From contig CAVMBN010000205.1 in NCBI GenBank assembly GCA_963678705.1, positions 62,001 to 126,000 of the forward strand: a stretch of DNA of 64,000 nt, written 5' to 3'. Below the pieces are notes generated by a model, which saw only the letters and a program-made list of their open reading frames with translations, did no database searches and had not been told where the DNA came from. Position numbers and translations under genes: made by a program. This DNA comes from Panorpa germanica. Its lineage: Eukaryota; Arthropoda; Insecta; Mecoptera; Panorpidae. Of this stretch, positions 31,973 to 43,943 are shown piece by piece (position 1 is the first letter of the stretch; the number at the start of each line of letters is the position of its first letter).

Positions 31973-33449
31973 TCTACTTATTATAATGTTCGTAATGTTC
32001 CAATTTAACATGGAAAACCCATAAGAACTCATAGATATATATATAGAGCGTTAGAGCGTTATATAAATCTCCGGTAACAAAATCGTATATGGTATCTTCT
32101 AAACGGCGCCTACAAAGTTTTTTAAATTTTGATATTATGTAAAGGACGAATTTCTAAGACTTTCTACGTCCCTGAATTTTTCCCTGAATTTCCGTGGAAA
32201 AACTTATACTGGAAAAACTGAAAAATTCGAAAAAATACTTTTGCTAATATCTGACGAACTAGAAAAGATAGAAAACTGAAATTTGGTGTGTGTATTGAGA
32301 TCATAATTGTGCACATTTTCCGATAGTTGGAAATTTCTGGGGGCAATGTTAGAATAGAGTTAGAACGTTCAAATTTAATATGTAAGCTCGCTGTAGACAG
32401 TAGTTAATGAAAAATAATAAACAGCCCCAAATTTCCAGTGGCGGCGGGAGTTGAGACAGTAAAAGCCAGAAATATTGAAAAAGTAGTATTAAAACTTAGG
32501 GTGTGTATTGAGACACTAATTGCGCATGTTTGCCAATAATTGGATTACCAAAATTTTAATTCAGTAGCGGCGTGATTTTTTGGGGGCAATGTCGCAACAG
32601 AGCTAGAACGTTGATATTTGAAATATGGGCCCTATATAGAGTGTCATTAAAGAAAAACTATAAAAAACTGCAACTTTCCAGAGGCGGCGGGCGCTGGGGG
32701 CCAAAAACAAGAAATATGAATTATATAGAGATGCAGGGCTATAGTTTCAAAAATATGTTCTTAGATACAAATAAAATAGATCCCCGTGCTAAACTTTAAC
32801 AAACTTGTTCAGTAGCGGAGGTTTGTGGGGGGTTCTAATGCTAAAATATCAATACAAAGCTGAAATTTATTATGCAGATATAGATTGACATATTTATTAC
32901 GAAAATATAAAAAAAAATACATTTTCTTTAATTCATCATTAGAGTGGGGGGTGATAAACTGAGTATAAGAACAATATAGAGGTACAACGATAATATTTTG
33001 CATGTAGAATAATAAATAGAAGCACAATAGTTCTCTATAAGTTAGATAGTCAAATTACATTCAATAGTAGAGTTGAATTGATTTTTGGTGCGTTTGTTGT
33101 GCTGTAAAATCAAACAGGAGTGAGAGGTATAGGGGGAAATAGTTAAAAGCCCCAAATATAAAAAAATAGAAAAAGTGAAAAAATAGAAACTATGCATGTG
33201 CATATTTGCGAAAATAAATTTAACCTTAGTAGCGGCGTGACATTGGGGAAGTGGGGGCGGGAAAACGCTTTGCCAAAGAACTCAATTTTGAAATTTCGAT
33301 CATTTATAAAAGTAGGGGTAGATAAAGGTAGAGAGAGTTGTTACGAGCAAAATAGATTGCTATGCCTAAAATTTGACAATTTTATTTCAGGAGCGGGGAT
33401 TAATGGGGTGACTAATATTATAACGTAAATATAAATACGAAATATAGAG

Positions 33450-33758
33450 TGTACGAAATAAAACCATGCGAGTATTTGTAGATTGAATAATTATTCAATT
33501 GTTTAATGATAAAATAATTTTACACTTTTTAATAACTTTGAACCAACATTCTTATAATAACAAGATGGTTGGGAATTATGATCTTGACAGTGTAGAAGCC
33601 CAAAACACAACTGACACGAATGCCATATCGCTGTAGCGTACAGCAGTCGTCGTATTGTAGTCATGCGCATTACTTCTATTAGAGACAACAATACATTATA
33701 ATGTTGGAATGCCAACAGAGACATCTTCTTATGTTCTGTACTAATTTTGTACTGAACA
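33450..33758 (-). repeat. 3' LTR of the Bel/Pao element
   Basis: It is the identical partner of 36296-36604. The minus-strand sequence before it (GGCTGGCAATTTA) resembles Bel/Pao junctions. Confidence 0.93.
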
Positions 33759-33913
33759 TAAATTGCCAGCCAGCAGAAGTAGATAAGCTCACAACCAATA
33801 TCAAATTATACAATGTTACATAAAATTATTATAAACCAATTTACAAAAAATAATGTGAACTTCTTAAAACTATTATAAACAAAATTACACAAAATAACAT
33901 AAACTTCTTAACT

Positions 33914-35626
33914 CTATGGTAGTCTACATAATTTTGTGAAAATAATATAAAACAAATTAATTACTATCCTAAATATAACAGAAACCATAATTATCAATGT
34001 AGCATACATTATCAATTGCATAATGTACACAACAATCATCAACTCAATAGTTACAATGTTATTGAAACAATTATCTTTTAACAATTCCAACAGTACAGAT
34101 GTTTGTTTTACATCAATGTTGTAATCATTGCAATTAATATCTGATGGAAGTATTGTATTTGAATCAAAAATTTTATTTGTTGCTTGTTTGATTCGCACCA
34201 GCAACACTGCGCTAATAATCTCAAGCTGGGGTATTGTAAGTACCTTACTTGATGGAGCTACACTGGACTTGTAGCAAATTAAATTTGTTTTTATTTTAAT
34301 ATTTATAAAAATAATATTGTGTTTTAAACCTAATGTCATAATACTGGTTGATCTGTTTAATAATGTTTTATAAACCTCCAATAATGAAGGATTGTGTCTA
34401 AATCTTTTTTCCAACACATTAAATCTTTGCGGGGCAACTGAGAAAGAATCCTCCAATTCTATTTTATTTACTAGGCTGAGTAATGGCAAATCAACAGTTA
34501 AATTATTTTTAAGTGCTACTGAATTTTGAAATTTATGTTCAGCCTTTAAGTAATCCTCAGAAAACTTATCTGATTCCTCTGGGACTTTCTCAGTTGTCCA
34601 AGATTGTTTCATAACATTCTCAAGGTTAGTATATTCACAAATAGCAAGATTACATACAATATTATTATGTGAATACTTATTTTGATTATACAATTTTCTT
34701 GGAACCACATTTCCAAATGTGTTTTGTGGATCAATAAATTTTTCTTTATTATTATTGTCATGTGACATATTTTTATAATCTAAACTATACTCAAGTGCAA
34801 TTGCACGTCTTTCTAAAAATGAAATAAATTCTGCCATAGTAGGCAGTTCTTCTAAATTTCTTTCCATGTGGAAAGTGCGGTTAGTAACGATATCTAATTT
34901 TCTACTTAAGGCCGAGATTAAAATCATATCCCACTTGTCTACAGGCTCATCAAGATTTTTTAACGCTTGTAATTGCTGTTTTACTTGACATAAAAAAGCC
35001 CTTATATCGACTGCAGTACCTTTCTGCATGTTGGGAATATCAAGTATTATATTAATGTGATAAAAGATTAATCTCGCCTTATTTTCATACCGCGCTAACA
35101 ATAAATCAATAGCCTCTTTGTATGAACTGTTCACAAGCGGCAGATTTATAATTATTGAGAGAGCCTCATCAACGAGATACTTTCTCAAATAAAAAAGTCT
35201 TTGTACATCGGACAATGATGCATTATTGTGAACCACTGCTTGGAAGAGCTCATAAAAGGGCTTAAACCTGGTTATATCCTTGCCATCGAAGGTTGGAATT
35301 TCCACCGCTGGGAGCTTCAATGGAACTAATTCAGGCCTATTAACTTCTTTTAACTTATTGATGCTAGCATTTAATTTTGCAATAATGTTAAAATACTTCT
35401 CTTCAACTTCTTCAATGTCTTCCTCATCTTGATCATCAATTTCTAAAATGCTGTACTGCGTGAGCTCGTACGATTGGAATGTAGTCATCATCTTTTCTTT
35501 TTTCACCTGCAGCACCTCCACTGTAGCGGAGTCGAGAGCCCTTGGGTCGCTGACGTAATTGTCCATCCGTGATATTGCACTTTTTGCAGCCGTCCGCGCC
35601 GTTCTGAGCCTTTTCAATCCCTCCAT
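33914..35626 (-). CDS. Bel/Pao gag fused to pol remnants, one 570-codon frame
   Basis: Residues about 95-290 are the Bel/Pao gag core (DUF1759-like: LPAVEIPTFDGKDITRFKPF and SYKEAIDLLLARYENKARLI). Near 340 the frame jumps into the start of the RT region (SWTTEKVPEE...LTVDLPLL). Near 428 it jumps again to a block normally near RNase H (KSSVAPSSKVLTIPQLEI). Catalytic RT, protease and integrase are absent. The last 45 residues are very hydrophobic (about 526-565) and could span a membrane. No stop interrupts the frame despite these deletions. It cannot supply its own replication enzymes; a helper element would be needed. The start is the first ATG, after a 670-nt leader. Confidence 0.88.
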   Translation of the reverse strand: MEGLKRLRTARTAAKSAISRMDNYVSDPRALDSATVEVLQVKKEKMMTTFQSYELTQYSILEIDDQDEEDIEEVEEKYFNIIAKLNASINKLKEVNRPELVPLKLPAVEIPTFDGKDITRFKPFYELFQAVVHNNASLSDVQRLFYLRKYLVDEALSIIINLPLVNSSYKEAIDLLLARYENKARLIFYHINIILDIPNMQKGTAVDIRAFLCQVKQQLQALKNLDEPVDKWDMILISALSRKLDIVTNRTFHMERNLEELPTMAEFISFLERRAIALEYSLDYKNMSHDNNNKEKFIDPQNTFGNVVPRKLYNQNKYSHNNIVCNLAICEYTNLENVMKQSWTTEKVPEESDKFSEDYLKAEHKFQNSVALKNNLTVDLPLLSLVNKIELEDSFSVAPQRFNVLEKRFRHNPSLLEVYKTLLNRSTSIMTLGLKHNIIFINIKIKTNLICYKSSVAPSSKVLTIPQLEIISAVLLVRIKQATNKIFDSNTILPSDINCNDYNIDVKQTSVLLELLKDNCFNNIVTIELMIVVYIMQLIMYATLIIMVSVIFRIVINLFYIIFTKLCRLP

Positions 35627-35639
35627 CTTGCTTAGGTGA

Positions 35640-36295
35640 TAATCTCGTACTTATATGATAGATGAAACGTGGATGACAAAACTAATCCAGGTTAATCCAG
35701 CAACATGAGAAGTTTTTAATAGATTGGTACTTGCAGATAGTAATAATAACTTTGTACCTTCATGAGTAAAGAAGTATTTTACTCTCCTCCAGCATCCATG
35801 TATCCTCTTCCGTAATGAATAATTTTTCTTAAAATATAAACGTGTAGTAATCCAAATTATATGCGAATCCGCTTAAATCAAACGTTGCATTACCCAATCA
35901 ATGGCAATTGATGACTTGCCAGGCCGCCATAGGGTAAATGTAACAAAATAGCTTGCACTTGTGCTGGTTACTATACAGATGTAACCTCAAAACACCACGA
36001 AATCACACGCGGGTACCAATGGCTTGTAAGGCCAGTTTTTTTTTTTTGTAGGATTTAAAACCTTCTTGAAATGTAATTGTAAAATATCCAGCTTCGCTTG
36101 TAAGGCTTCTGGAAATGTAATTGTAAAATATCCAAATCCTCCGTGAATCCGCCAAAATAGAGCGTCCCATTTACCCAATCAATGGCAATCGCCAAGGGGC
36201 AAATGTAATAAAACGCCAAAAATATAATGAAAAACACACGCGGTTAATAAACTCGAAGGATCGGCTTTGTAAGGCATCGAAGGACCAGCTTCGCA
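35640..36295 (-). other. Bel/Pao 5' leader with internal repeats
   Basis: The words CCAATCAATGGCAA and GGAAATGTAATTGTAAAATATCCA occur twice each, which suggests small tandem duplications between the 5' LTR and gag. No gene is seen. Confidence 0.6.
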
Positions 36296-36604
36296 TGTAC
36301 GAAATAAAACCATGCGAGTATTTGTAGATTGAATAATTATTCAATTGTTTAATGATAAAATAATTTTACACTTTTTAATAACTTTGAACCAACATTCTTA
36401 TAATAACAAGATGGTTGGGAATTATGATCTTGACAGTGTAGAAGCCCAAAACACAACTGACACGAATGCCATATCGCTGTAGCGTACAGCAGTCGTCGTA
36501 TTGTAGTCATGCGCATTACTTCTATTAGAGACAACAATACATTATAATGTTGGAATGCCAACAGAGACATCTTCTTATGTTCTGTACTAATTTTGTACTG
36601 AACA
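36296..36604 (-). repeat. 5' LTR of the Bel/Pao element
   Basis: The 309-bp LTR is followed by the second TAGAG copy at 36605-36609. Confidence 0.93.
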
Positions 36605-37343
36605 TAGAGTGTAAGATTACAGTACAGTTTTAATCATGTAAATGAATTGCTGTAATATCGAATTGGTAGTGTCTGATTGGAGAAGAGTGTGGCGCTGGGG
36701 TTCAGTACTCAGTAACGGTGGTGTTAGAAGTAGTGGCGATAGATTATAATGGCTTTGGGAGGTAACCGTGTAGCGGAATATGTGCTTTGGTGCTGAAAGT
36801 TAGGGTGGCGGGGTATGGGGATTAAATCGAAAGTGCAATAACGGAAAGGAAAAGGCCTAGAGATAAGATTATTAGGAGCGAACTGCTAGGCTTTCTTAAA
36901 AACATAAATGAATTGATGTAATTAGTAGGTTTACATTGAAATTAGTGAAAATTTTATCAAAGATTTATCTTATCGAATAATTATTAAAAAATAATGTACT
37001 TCTAAGGATGAAATTTAGTATGCAGGTTGCCAGTAAAGTATTAATTTGGAAAACTAATTGTTAAGAGATTAGTACGCAGGGGGTGGAAGCGCAGGATTAT
37101 TTAATGATTGCGCTAAACGGGGGTATAGGAAAGTGCTTTAATAAGCGATGATGTTCAGTTCAGCTGTAGTGTTGCAAGTGGGCGCATTATGGCAAAGGTG
37201 CAGATGATTACAATTAAAAGTGCGAGAACGATACAGAGCATGGAGCCAAGAGGTGATTAATGTTTAGGGGCGGGGCAGTGGGCATTGTTCAATACTGTGC
37301 TTCATTATGGTAAATGATAATTTTACGCAGCGGGGGCGCTGTG

Positions 37344-37760
37344 ATTAACTACAATAAAAGATGTAAAAGGTTATAAGAAAATACTGTGCCTCAGTTCCTT
37401 ATAGAAAAAGACATAAAACACATAAGAAGAACAGCAAGGTTTAGATGGGACAATGAGGAAAAAGGAAACAGATACTGGGAAAAGAGTGAGGAAAGAAAGT
37501 GTAGAGTGTGCGGAGCGGAGGACAAAACACTGGAGCACATTAAGTTTGAGTGTAAGGAAAATGTAACTAGCGAAAGGAATATTGGCCGGAAGAAAGGTGG
37601 ATGGCGGAAATAGTAAGAAGGAAAGGAAAAACAGAAGAATAAATAAGTTGGTGGAGAATAATGTAAATTTAATTGTAAGTTGAAGTATATGAAATGTATT
37701 AAGAATGTAGATTGTAAAGCCGAAAGGCGAACAATAAACAATATTTTACGATTATTTTCT
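37344..37760 (+). pseudogene. LINE C-terminal fragment
   Basis: It matches 28970-29377: KDIKHIRRTARFRWDNEEKG and a Cys-His knuckle (CRVCGAEDKTLEHIKFEC), then the same 3' tail. Relative to the first copy it has a short deletion after NIGR. Confidence 0.85.
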
Positions 37761-37890
37761 ATTTATCAAATAACTTTTATTTATTCACAAATATTAAATA
37801 CACGTCGCTTTGCGACTGGGCGAAGCGCTGGTCGTATATTATAATGTTCTAAGTGTATATTCATATTCTTATTTGTTTATGTGTTTGGTA

Positions 37891-38360
37891 CGAATTTTGT
37901 ATGGCAGCTCGAAAACGGCTCAGCGCATTTTCTTGAAAATTACCTATTTCGTAGATAAAATATTTCTAAGACTTTTGACGTCTTCGGATTTTTCCCTGAA
38001 AACCCGTAATTTTGAAAAAACTGGAAAAAAGAATGGGCACTTTTTGCTGTATAACTGGTAATGCGTAAAAAAAAGAAAGTTGAAATTTTGCATGTGTATT
38101 ACGGTGTTGAATGCGAACATTTTTCAAAAAATAGAAATTTAAACATTAAAGCGTTGAGAAAATGACAGGCCCGGTAGGAAACTTTAGGGAAAGCTCAAAA
38201 TTTGAATTGTGTAATATTTTGTTAAAAAAAATATATTATTTTACTCAGTTTATATGAAAAATTATTTATTAATATATGTTAAATTAATATAGAAAGAGTT
38301 TAATATTTCCATTAAAATTCTCATACAAAAGTCGTCGCTTGCGTCGGGGGTAAACTCTTG
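37891..38360 (+). mobile_element. non-autonomous Helitron-like element
   Basis: It shares ATTTTGTATGGCAGCTCGAAA with 18106 and long later blocks with 7560-8150. The 3' end reads GTCGTCGCTTGCGTCGGGGG and CTTG before T, a decayed hairpin and end. Confidence 0.5.
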
Positions 38361-39225
38361 TATGGATATAAAGTGAATAAACATTTCAAAATGTAAGTAA
38401 TTGTATGGATCCGCATTAATTTGAATTATTTAATTACTTATATTTAAAAAACCATGCAATTTGTTATGTTGTACATTTATTGATTCTAGGAAGAAGAAGA
38501 CGCTGAAAATTTGGTGAAACACAAGTTAACAGGATGTCTTATTAAAATATAAAAGGGTTTAGTTCCCTTAATTTTTTACTGCTAAACTAATTAATAACAT
38601 GTTAAGGATTCACCTATCCCTTTCGAGGCGGAATTAAAAGCTAGACCACCTAGTGCCAAAGCTAATGAAAAAAATGAGCAAGGAAGACGTTTTAACAACA
38701 ATGCTGCGTTTTAAATTGCTGCTTTGCGAGTGCATATAGAAAGAAATATAAGACAATTTTAAAACCCCATTAGACGATACATCACAATTTGCTTTCCTCT
38801 GTTGACTGATGTGCAACACCCCTTAATAAAGTCTGTTACGTGCTCTATAAATAAATAGTTTGTACGTGTTATTTTAATTACTTTTATTCTTTGTACAAAA
38901 TAAATAATAATAAATTACCTGAAATTTAAATGTGTCATTACTATTAATTGAATTAATATTGCTAGTAAGTTTTTTCTTATATTGGTTACTTATTAATTCT
39001 AATTCATTGGGATATGTGATTAAAACTTTGAGTAAAAAATTAAAATTTATTTAATTGTTTTTTTTTAAGAATAATTTAATAAATTTGCAGTACCCTCCAG
39101 TTCAGTTCAATAAATTATGTAGACATTATTGTTTATATTTATATAAATTATGTTCAGTTACATTTTTCGTACAAAAAGACAATATTATTGAATTATTTAA
39201 ATTCAGTATTTAATATAATAATAAC
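38361..39225 (+). pseudogene. possible DDE transposase remnant in otherwise gene-free DNA
   Basis: At about 38602-38830 the plus strand reads KDSPIPFEAELKARPPSAKA, a stop, then IAALRVHIERNIRQF. The IA-LRVHIER-I pattern is typical near the end of DDE_Tnp_4-type transposases. It is short and broken. The rest of the stretch shows nothing. Confidence 0.35.
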
Positions 39226-40190
39226 TTTATTAAGAATCTATTAAGTCTTGTATATATTTCTCCTCCCCTTTGTCAATAACAAATGCAGTTACTTTTTCTA
39301 TCTTCTCAAAGTCTGTAGAAAAATCGGAAGTGGAATACAAATAGTGGAAGGAAGGATCTTAATTTCTATTTTAAATATTTTGGAAACAACTTAGGTTATG
39401 GAAACCTGTTTCTCCCAATTACGGCCACTCTTCATTGCTTCCGTGTCTTTAATTTTTGTACAACCTATCAGTTGATTTACTAATTGATTTATGATTTATC
39501 AGTTGATTAACTAATGCTCCACCAGGTGTTTTGCACCGAGCTGCCTCACATATATTTTTGATTCAACCAACAATGGGCTATTACTTTGGTCACGGCAAGG
39601 CTGCCTGTGAAAATTATCCACATTCAGATTATTATTTTTTCTAAATTCAATTATTAATTGATGTAGTGACAATTTAAATGTGTCACTAGATCAATTCTAT
39701 GTTAAAATAGAGGGTGTTATAACCACCCTCATCTTCAATACGTCCCAATAAATCCTCTACATAGCCAGATACGTCGCATGTCTTCCTATGTCTACTACAT
39801 GGGATTCTCTACTAACTATATCTTTCACAAGACTAAAATTTTGTGAACCAACAGAAGCTAATCGTGGTTTAACCCAGTAACACTTAATTTCTTAAGGGAA
39901 GATTGCTTCCTTTTGCGATGGATCCAAAACAGAAAAGCCAATGTATGTTTTCACCCTCCTTAAATAACAATAAATAAAAATTAGAAATATGTATAAAAAC
40001 AATGTTTGTATTTATTATTTGTAATTGAATATGCTCACCTAAAGCTGCAGTACAACATTAGTTAGTTCCACCCCATAATTTTTATTGTTTATACGATGTT
40101 CTGGACATATTTCAGCCTGAAATACATTTATTACCTTCTCGCTGGAGTTTTACACATACAATGGCAGAATCTCCATAACTGTCACGTGAA
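39226..40190 (-). pseudogene. unidentified decayed multi-exon gene
   Basis: Coding-like segments on the minus strand are AEICPEHRINNKNYGVEL (near 40110) between acceptor- and donor-like sites, VKTYIGFSVLDPSQKEAIFP (near 39950), CSRHRKTCDVSGYVEDLLGR (near 39770) and a last piece ending TAFVIDKGEEKYIQDLIDS with a stop near 39228. Frame breaks lie between them. The family is not recognised. The protein-like composition is the only evidence. Confidence 0.3.
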
Positions 40191-41403
40191 AAACTGTAAA
40201 GAAATAGATGTTTCGTATTTTAGAATAGAGTTTATGATTTAATATTTTAAGTATAGTATAACATTCCATGAGACATTCATATTTTGAGGTTAAGTTGTTC
40301 CAAACCACAAAGGACGAAGAACAATTTATTTTAAAAAAACAACTAAAACTTATGTAATTACCTTTGCTCCTTAGCACCACTTGTTTCGGAGGAACTAAAT
40401 CTAGAATCTTTTTGTTAAAAAGGCTGTTAACAAGTTTGTGTCAACTTTAGGAAGAGATCCTGAATTAGTCTTTTTAAAGTTGTTTAAATTCATTATTATT
40501 ACAAATAAATAAAATCAGTAGTCAAATTCTAGATTGTAGCACATGCAGTACTTACATTTGTGAAAAAACAATGTTTACTAACTCAAAGTCACTGTTATGA
40601 CTTTTACATTTTATTTTGTTTATTTCAGTAACGTGACATTTCTGTTTCAGCCATTTTAACTATATAACACCCCGTCCGGCATAAAAGTCGGTAAGATGAC
40701 ATAATGTTGTCTAAAGCATGTTGACTTTTAGAGCTCAGCAAAATGTTATCTTTCTGATAACTTTTTGTCGATGTCATTTCGAGTTCCAGGTATACGTCGG
40801 AAATACGTAGTCTCAACCGACGTTTTTTAGTGCTGAAGAAATAAAAATGAAAGCAGTTTGCATCCCCTATAAAAAGATCTTTTGTTTTCTACCCTTAATC
40901 CATTCAGATATCGAATCATAGTGCGATATAAATTTTTCATCTAATTTTATGACATTAAAATTGATAGATATCTTATAATTTCTTTATTTTATAATTTTAC
41001 TTGCATTACTTTTTTTTGTTAATTTAATAAAACTTTTAAAAATGATCAGATTTCTGCTATTTTTCGATTTATTGAATTTCCATTAATCATTGTTTAAAAA
41101 CAATTTTAATTAGTTATTTTTTTTTAAATAAATTTGGTGTTCTATTCGAAAATAATTTGATACTGAAACATGTGAAAAATTTAATTGTTAGTGCTTTTCG
41201 CGCCAACAACGGCCATTTTTGTTTCTACCATATTCTCACATCTTCCATAAAAAAACTGGTTGTTGACAAGCATGAATTGCGTTATAATTTGTTCGGCATT
41301 GCATAGTGTTTTTAATAAATTATTACAATATAAACGTATTTTTTTTGACTTAGTATACTTGCTTAAAATATAATTAATAGTCTTTGTGATTCTGATTATT
41401 TGT

Positions 41404-41441
41404 TCAGTTGTCAAGAATTTAACTGGCTAACAAATAAACTT
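41404..41441 (+). promoter_or_regulatory. probable initiator and 5' UTR exon of the DUF4806-type gene
   Basis: An arthropod initiator-like TTCAGTTG at 41403-41410 precedes a short stretch ending in a strong donor, CTT|GTAAGTAT, at 41442. The next acceptor is TTTTTTTAG at 41741. Confidence 0.4.
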
Positions 41442-41754
41442 GTAAGTATAAATATAGGTTATAAACACATTTTTTCATATTTTATATCTAATTTAATTAT
41501 TTTAAATTGTAACACAATGCCCGTCGCTCTTTTAATTAATTGCAGTAAAAATATTTAACTTTTTAAATTATTATTAGTTTTAAATGTTTTTATACAATTT
41601 TGTTAATTAAATTATTACATAGATGATTTGATTAAATTAAAAAAATTTTGCGACATCATCTTTGTAAAAGTGTCTGATATAATTTAGAATGTGCTAAAAT
41701 TTAATGAATATTTACAATTTCTGATTGGATATTTTTTTTAGGATTCAGCACAAG

Positions 41755-43943
41755 ATGTATTTCGTGGTGTTTTGGGTTAAAATATCTGGAATCGTACCTG
41801 CATCGTGGGTAGATTCAGAATCTCGAACTTTTAAGTGGCCGAAAACAAAAAATCCTACCTTACAAATTATTCGAGCTGAGAACGCTAAAGATAATTGGAT
41901 CACTTATAATTATATTCGACTCAGTGGTCCATTTGTTAAAATTATTTACACTATACAGTAAAATATGTAGTCGTTGATCAGGAATAATTTGTTATAATCT
42001 CTTCATGTATTTCTGTACTTTAATTTTCAAATATGGATATGCAAATGTTTGCAGTAACTCGCTATTGGCTCTTAATTATCTAATTAACTATATTATATCT
42101 TACCTTATATAAATAGCGAGATAATAATGTATTTAATTATCATTATTTTTTTATAACAGAGACATATGACGAAGCGCGCGATTTTGAATTAGATGCCCTA
42201 AATCTGTCTACAAATGATGATGAAGGTTTTGCTGCTATTAAAACAAAACAAAAATTAGAAATAGTAGAAAAAGGAAAAAGAATCGGCAATAAACCTTTAC
42301 GCTATTGTGATACAGAAGATGAATCTACGCCTGTACACAAAAGTAAGGATCATAGAGTTTATTTTAAATTGTGAAATTTAATATTGCATGAAAATTGAAA
42401 AGAAAAATAAATAGTATTTATTTTACCTTTACCTAAAATCTTTTTTATAATAATTCTAATATTAATTTTATTTATTTATTATATAGAAACTAAAAGTAAA
42501 AAGAAATTAATATCATCATCAAGTTCTTCAGAAAGTGAGGATATGAAACAAATAAAGTTGTTTAATTATAAATAATTATTTCGTTCCATATTAATAAAAC
42601 ACTTTATTTTCAGAAAGCGAAATCAATAATATACCAATGCCACCTACTACTTACGTGAGTCAAAAGGATCAGGAATCACCAACAACATTTACAAGTCCTA
42701 CACTACTTCATCATAGTAGAATTAAAAATCAAGTCAAGAGTTCACATTCAACTTATAAATCTATAACCTCTTTTAATAATATCGATGAAAATAATACTGA
42801 TAATGATTCAGTTGAGATTTCGCCTGCAAGTTCATTATTCAGTATTCCTATTAGTATCAGTATTCCTATTAGAATCCAAATGGATCACTCTCGTCAATCA
42901 AACATTGAAGAACCGCCTCCTACCTCTATTCGACCTCTTACAAAACTTCAAGATGATAACCACATGTCTTTGCCTGGTTCAGATACTCAGGGTCATGGCT
43001 GTTGTCGTAAGTATTAATCCAGTAATAAAACGTTCAGATTTATATTTGTATTGTCACTATCATAAATTTTTCAATGACTTTCAATATTTATGTATGGACA
43101 GGAAAAGTTTTGAGTGAACTAAAAAGCTTAAAAACTTTGGTTTCGTCAATTTTTCTGACACTATCTGATAAAAATGATATTGCCAGTAATAATACTGTCA
43201 ATGAAACAGTAGATTTTGGATTGCCGATCCAAACTCGAAGTCAGTTAGCAGTATTTGAGAGCAAAATTCAAAATGTGATCGCAGCTACTCAATATGTAAG
43301 TCCTTTTTTTGAAAATTTAACTTGGAATCTATAAACCTAATTACATGAACAAATTACTATTCATTTCATTACTTAAGAAATGCATTTATTTAACTTTACG
43401 ATAATCAATTTATCGCTGCTTATTATTTATTTATGTCCTACATTTATTTTTCTTAAATGCTATATTTTCATTCTTTTACTTTTCTGTTATTATTTTGAAG
43501 CGAGAAAATATTAAACAGCTTGGTGATGCAAGTTTTGAAAAGCATGTAAGGAAGACATTAGTGTTTACTGTTTCTGATACGATGGCATATAAAATGAGTT
43601 GGACAGGTGCCAAAAATACGATTAAGATCGACGGATTAGCATTTATAAAATTGATTACAGGTAAAGCTTGCCTATCCTACAAATAACGCAACTATTGAAA
43701 CTCCTAAACTTTTGTTATTTTCTGACTCAATTTGTATTATTATATTGAATAGAATACGAATTAGTTTAATCATAATTGTAATATTATATACATTCAAAAA
43801 TATGTAAAAATTATAATAATAACTTTATACATAATTCTATTTTTTCAGATACAATTTTACAAAAATGGAGCGCCTCTGATAAGGAAAAAATTGAAAAAGT
43901 TATTAAATCATGGTTTCAGCACGCTGGCGATCGCCTTAAATAA
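41755..43943 (+). CDS. DUF4806-type protein, intact seven-coding-exon gene
   Basis: Coding exons are 41755-41934, 42162-42342, 42487-42534, 42614-43006, 43102-43295, 43501-43660 and 43849-43943. All introns have GT-AG ends and phases match throughout, giving about 416 residues. The second acceptor is one of two overlapping AGs (42159 or 42161); only the latter keeps the frame. The N-terminus (MYFVVFW, then VPASWV and KWP) and the C-terminal region (FGLPIQTRSQLAVFESKI, then YKMSWTGAKNTIKIDGLAFI) fit proteins annotated with DUF4806 in insects. The middle is Ser/Thr/Pro-rich and probably disordered. Function is unknown; nuclear or transposon-linked roles are guesses. AATAAA lies at 44042-44047. 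The gene lies wholly inside the TIR-like element above. Confidence 0.8.

Larger units (their letters stand above)
33450..36604 (-). mobile_element. Bel/Pao LTR retrotransposon, internally deleted, recent
   Basis: LTRs of 309 bp (33450-33758 and 36296-36604) begin TG, end CA and look identical. A 5-bp target duplication TAGAG lies at 33445-33449 and 36605-36609. The unoccupied site is preserved in U1 near 27118. A candidate primer-binding site (TGGTCCTTCGATGCC, minus strand) lies at about 36287-36273. Only about 2.5 kb lies between the LTRs, too little for a full gag-pol. Confidence 0.95.
32070..37831 (+). mobile_element. Helitron-like unit U3, split by a Bel/Pao element
   Basis: It starts TCCGGTAACAAAATCG and ends with the hairpin and CTGG before T. 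Its body carries the same degenerate repeat. Without the insert at 33450-36604 (plus one TAGAG copy) it is about 2.6 kb, close to U2. A LINE C-terminal fragment lies near the 3' end at 37344-37760. Confidence 0.6.

Noticed and set aside
33503-36570. Two identical 73-codon frames (33503-33724 and 36349-36570) as a duplicated gene
   Set aside because: They are the two LTRs of the Bel/Pao element.
42785-43117. A second open frame across DUF4806 exon 5
   Set aside because: It does not join to neighbouring exons in phase, whereas the chosen frame does at all six junctions.
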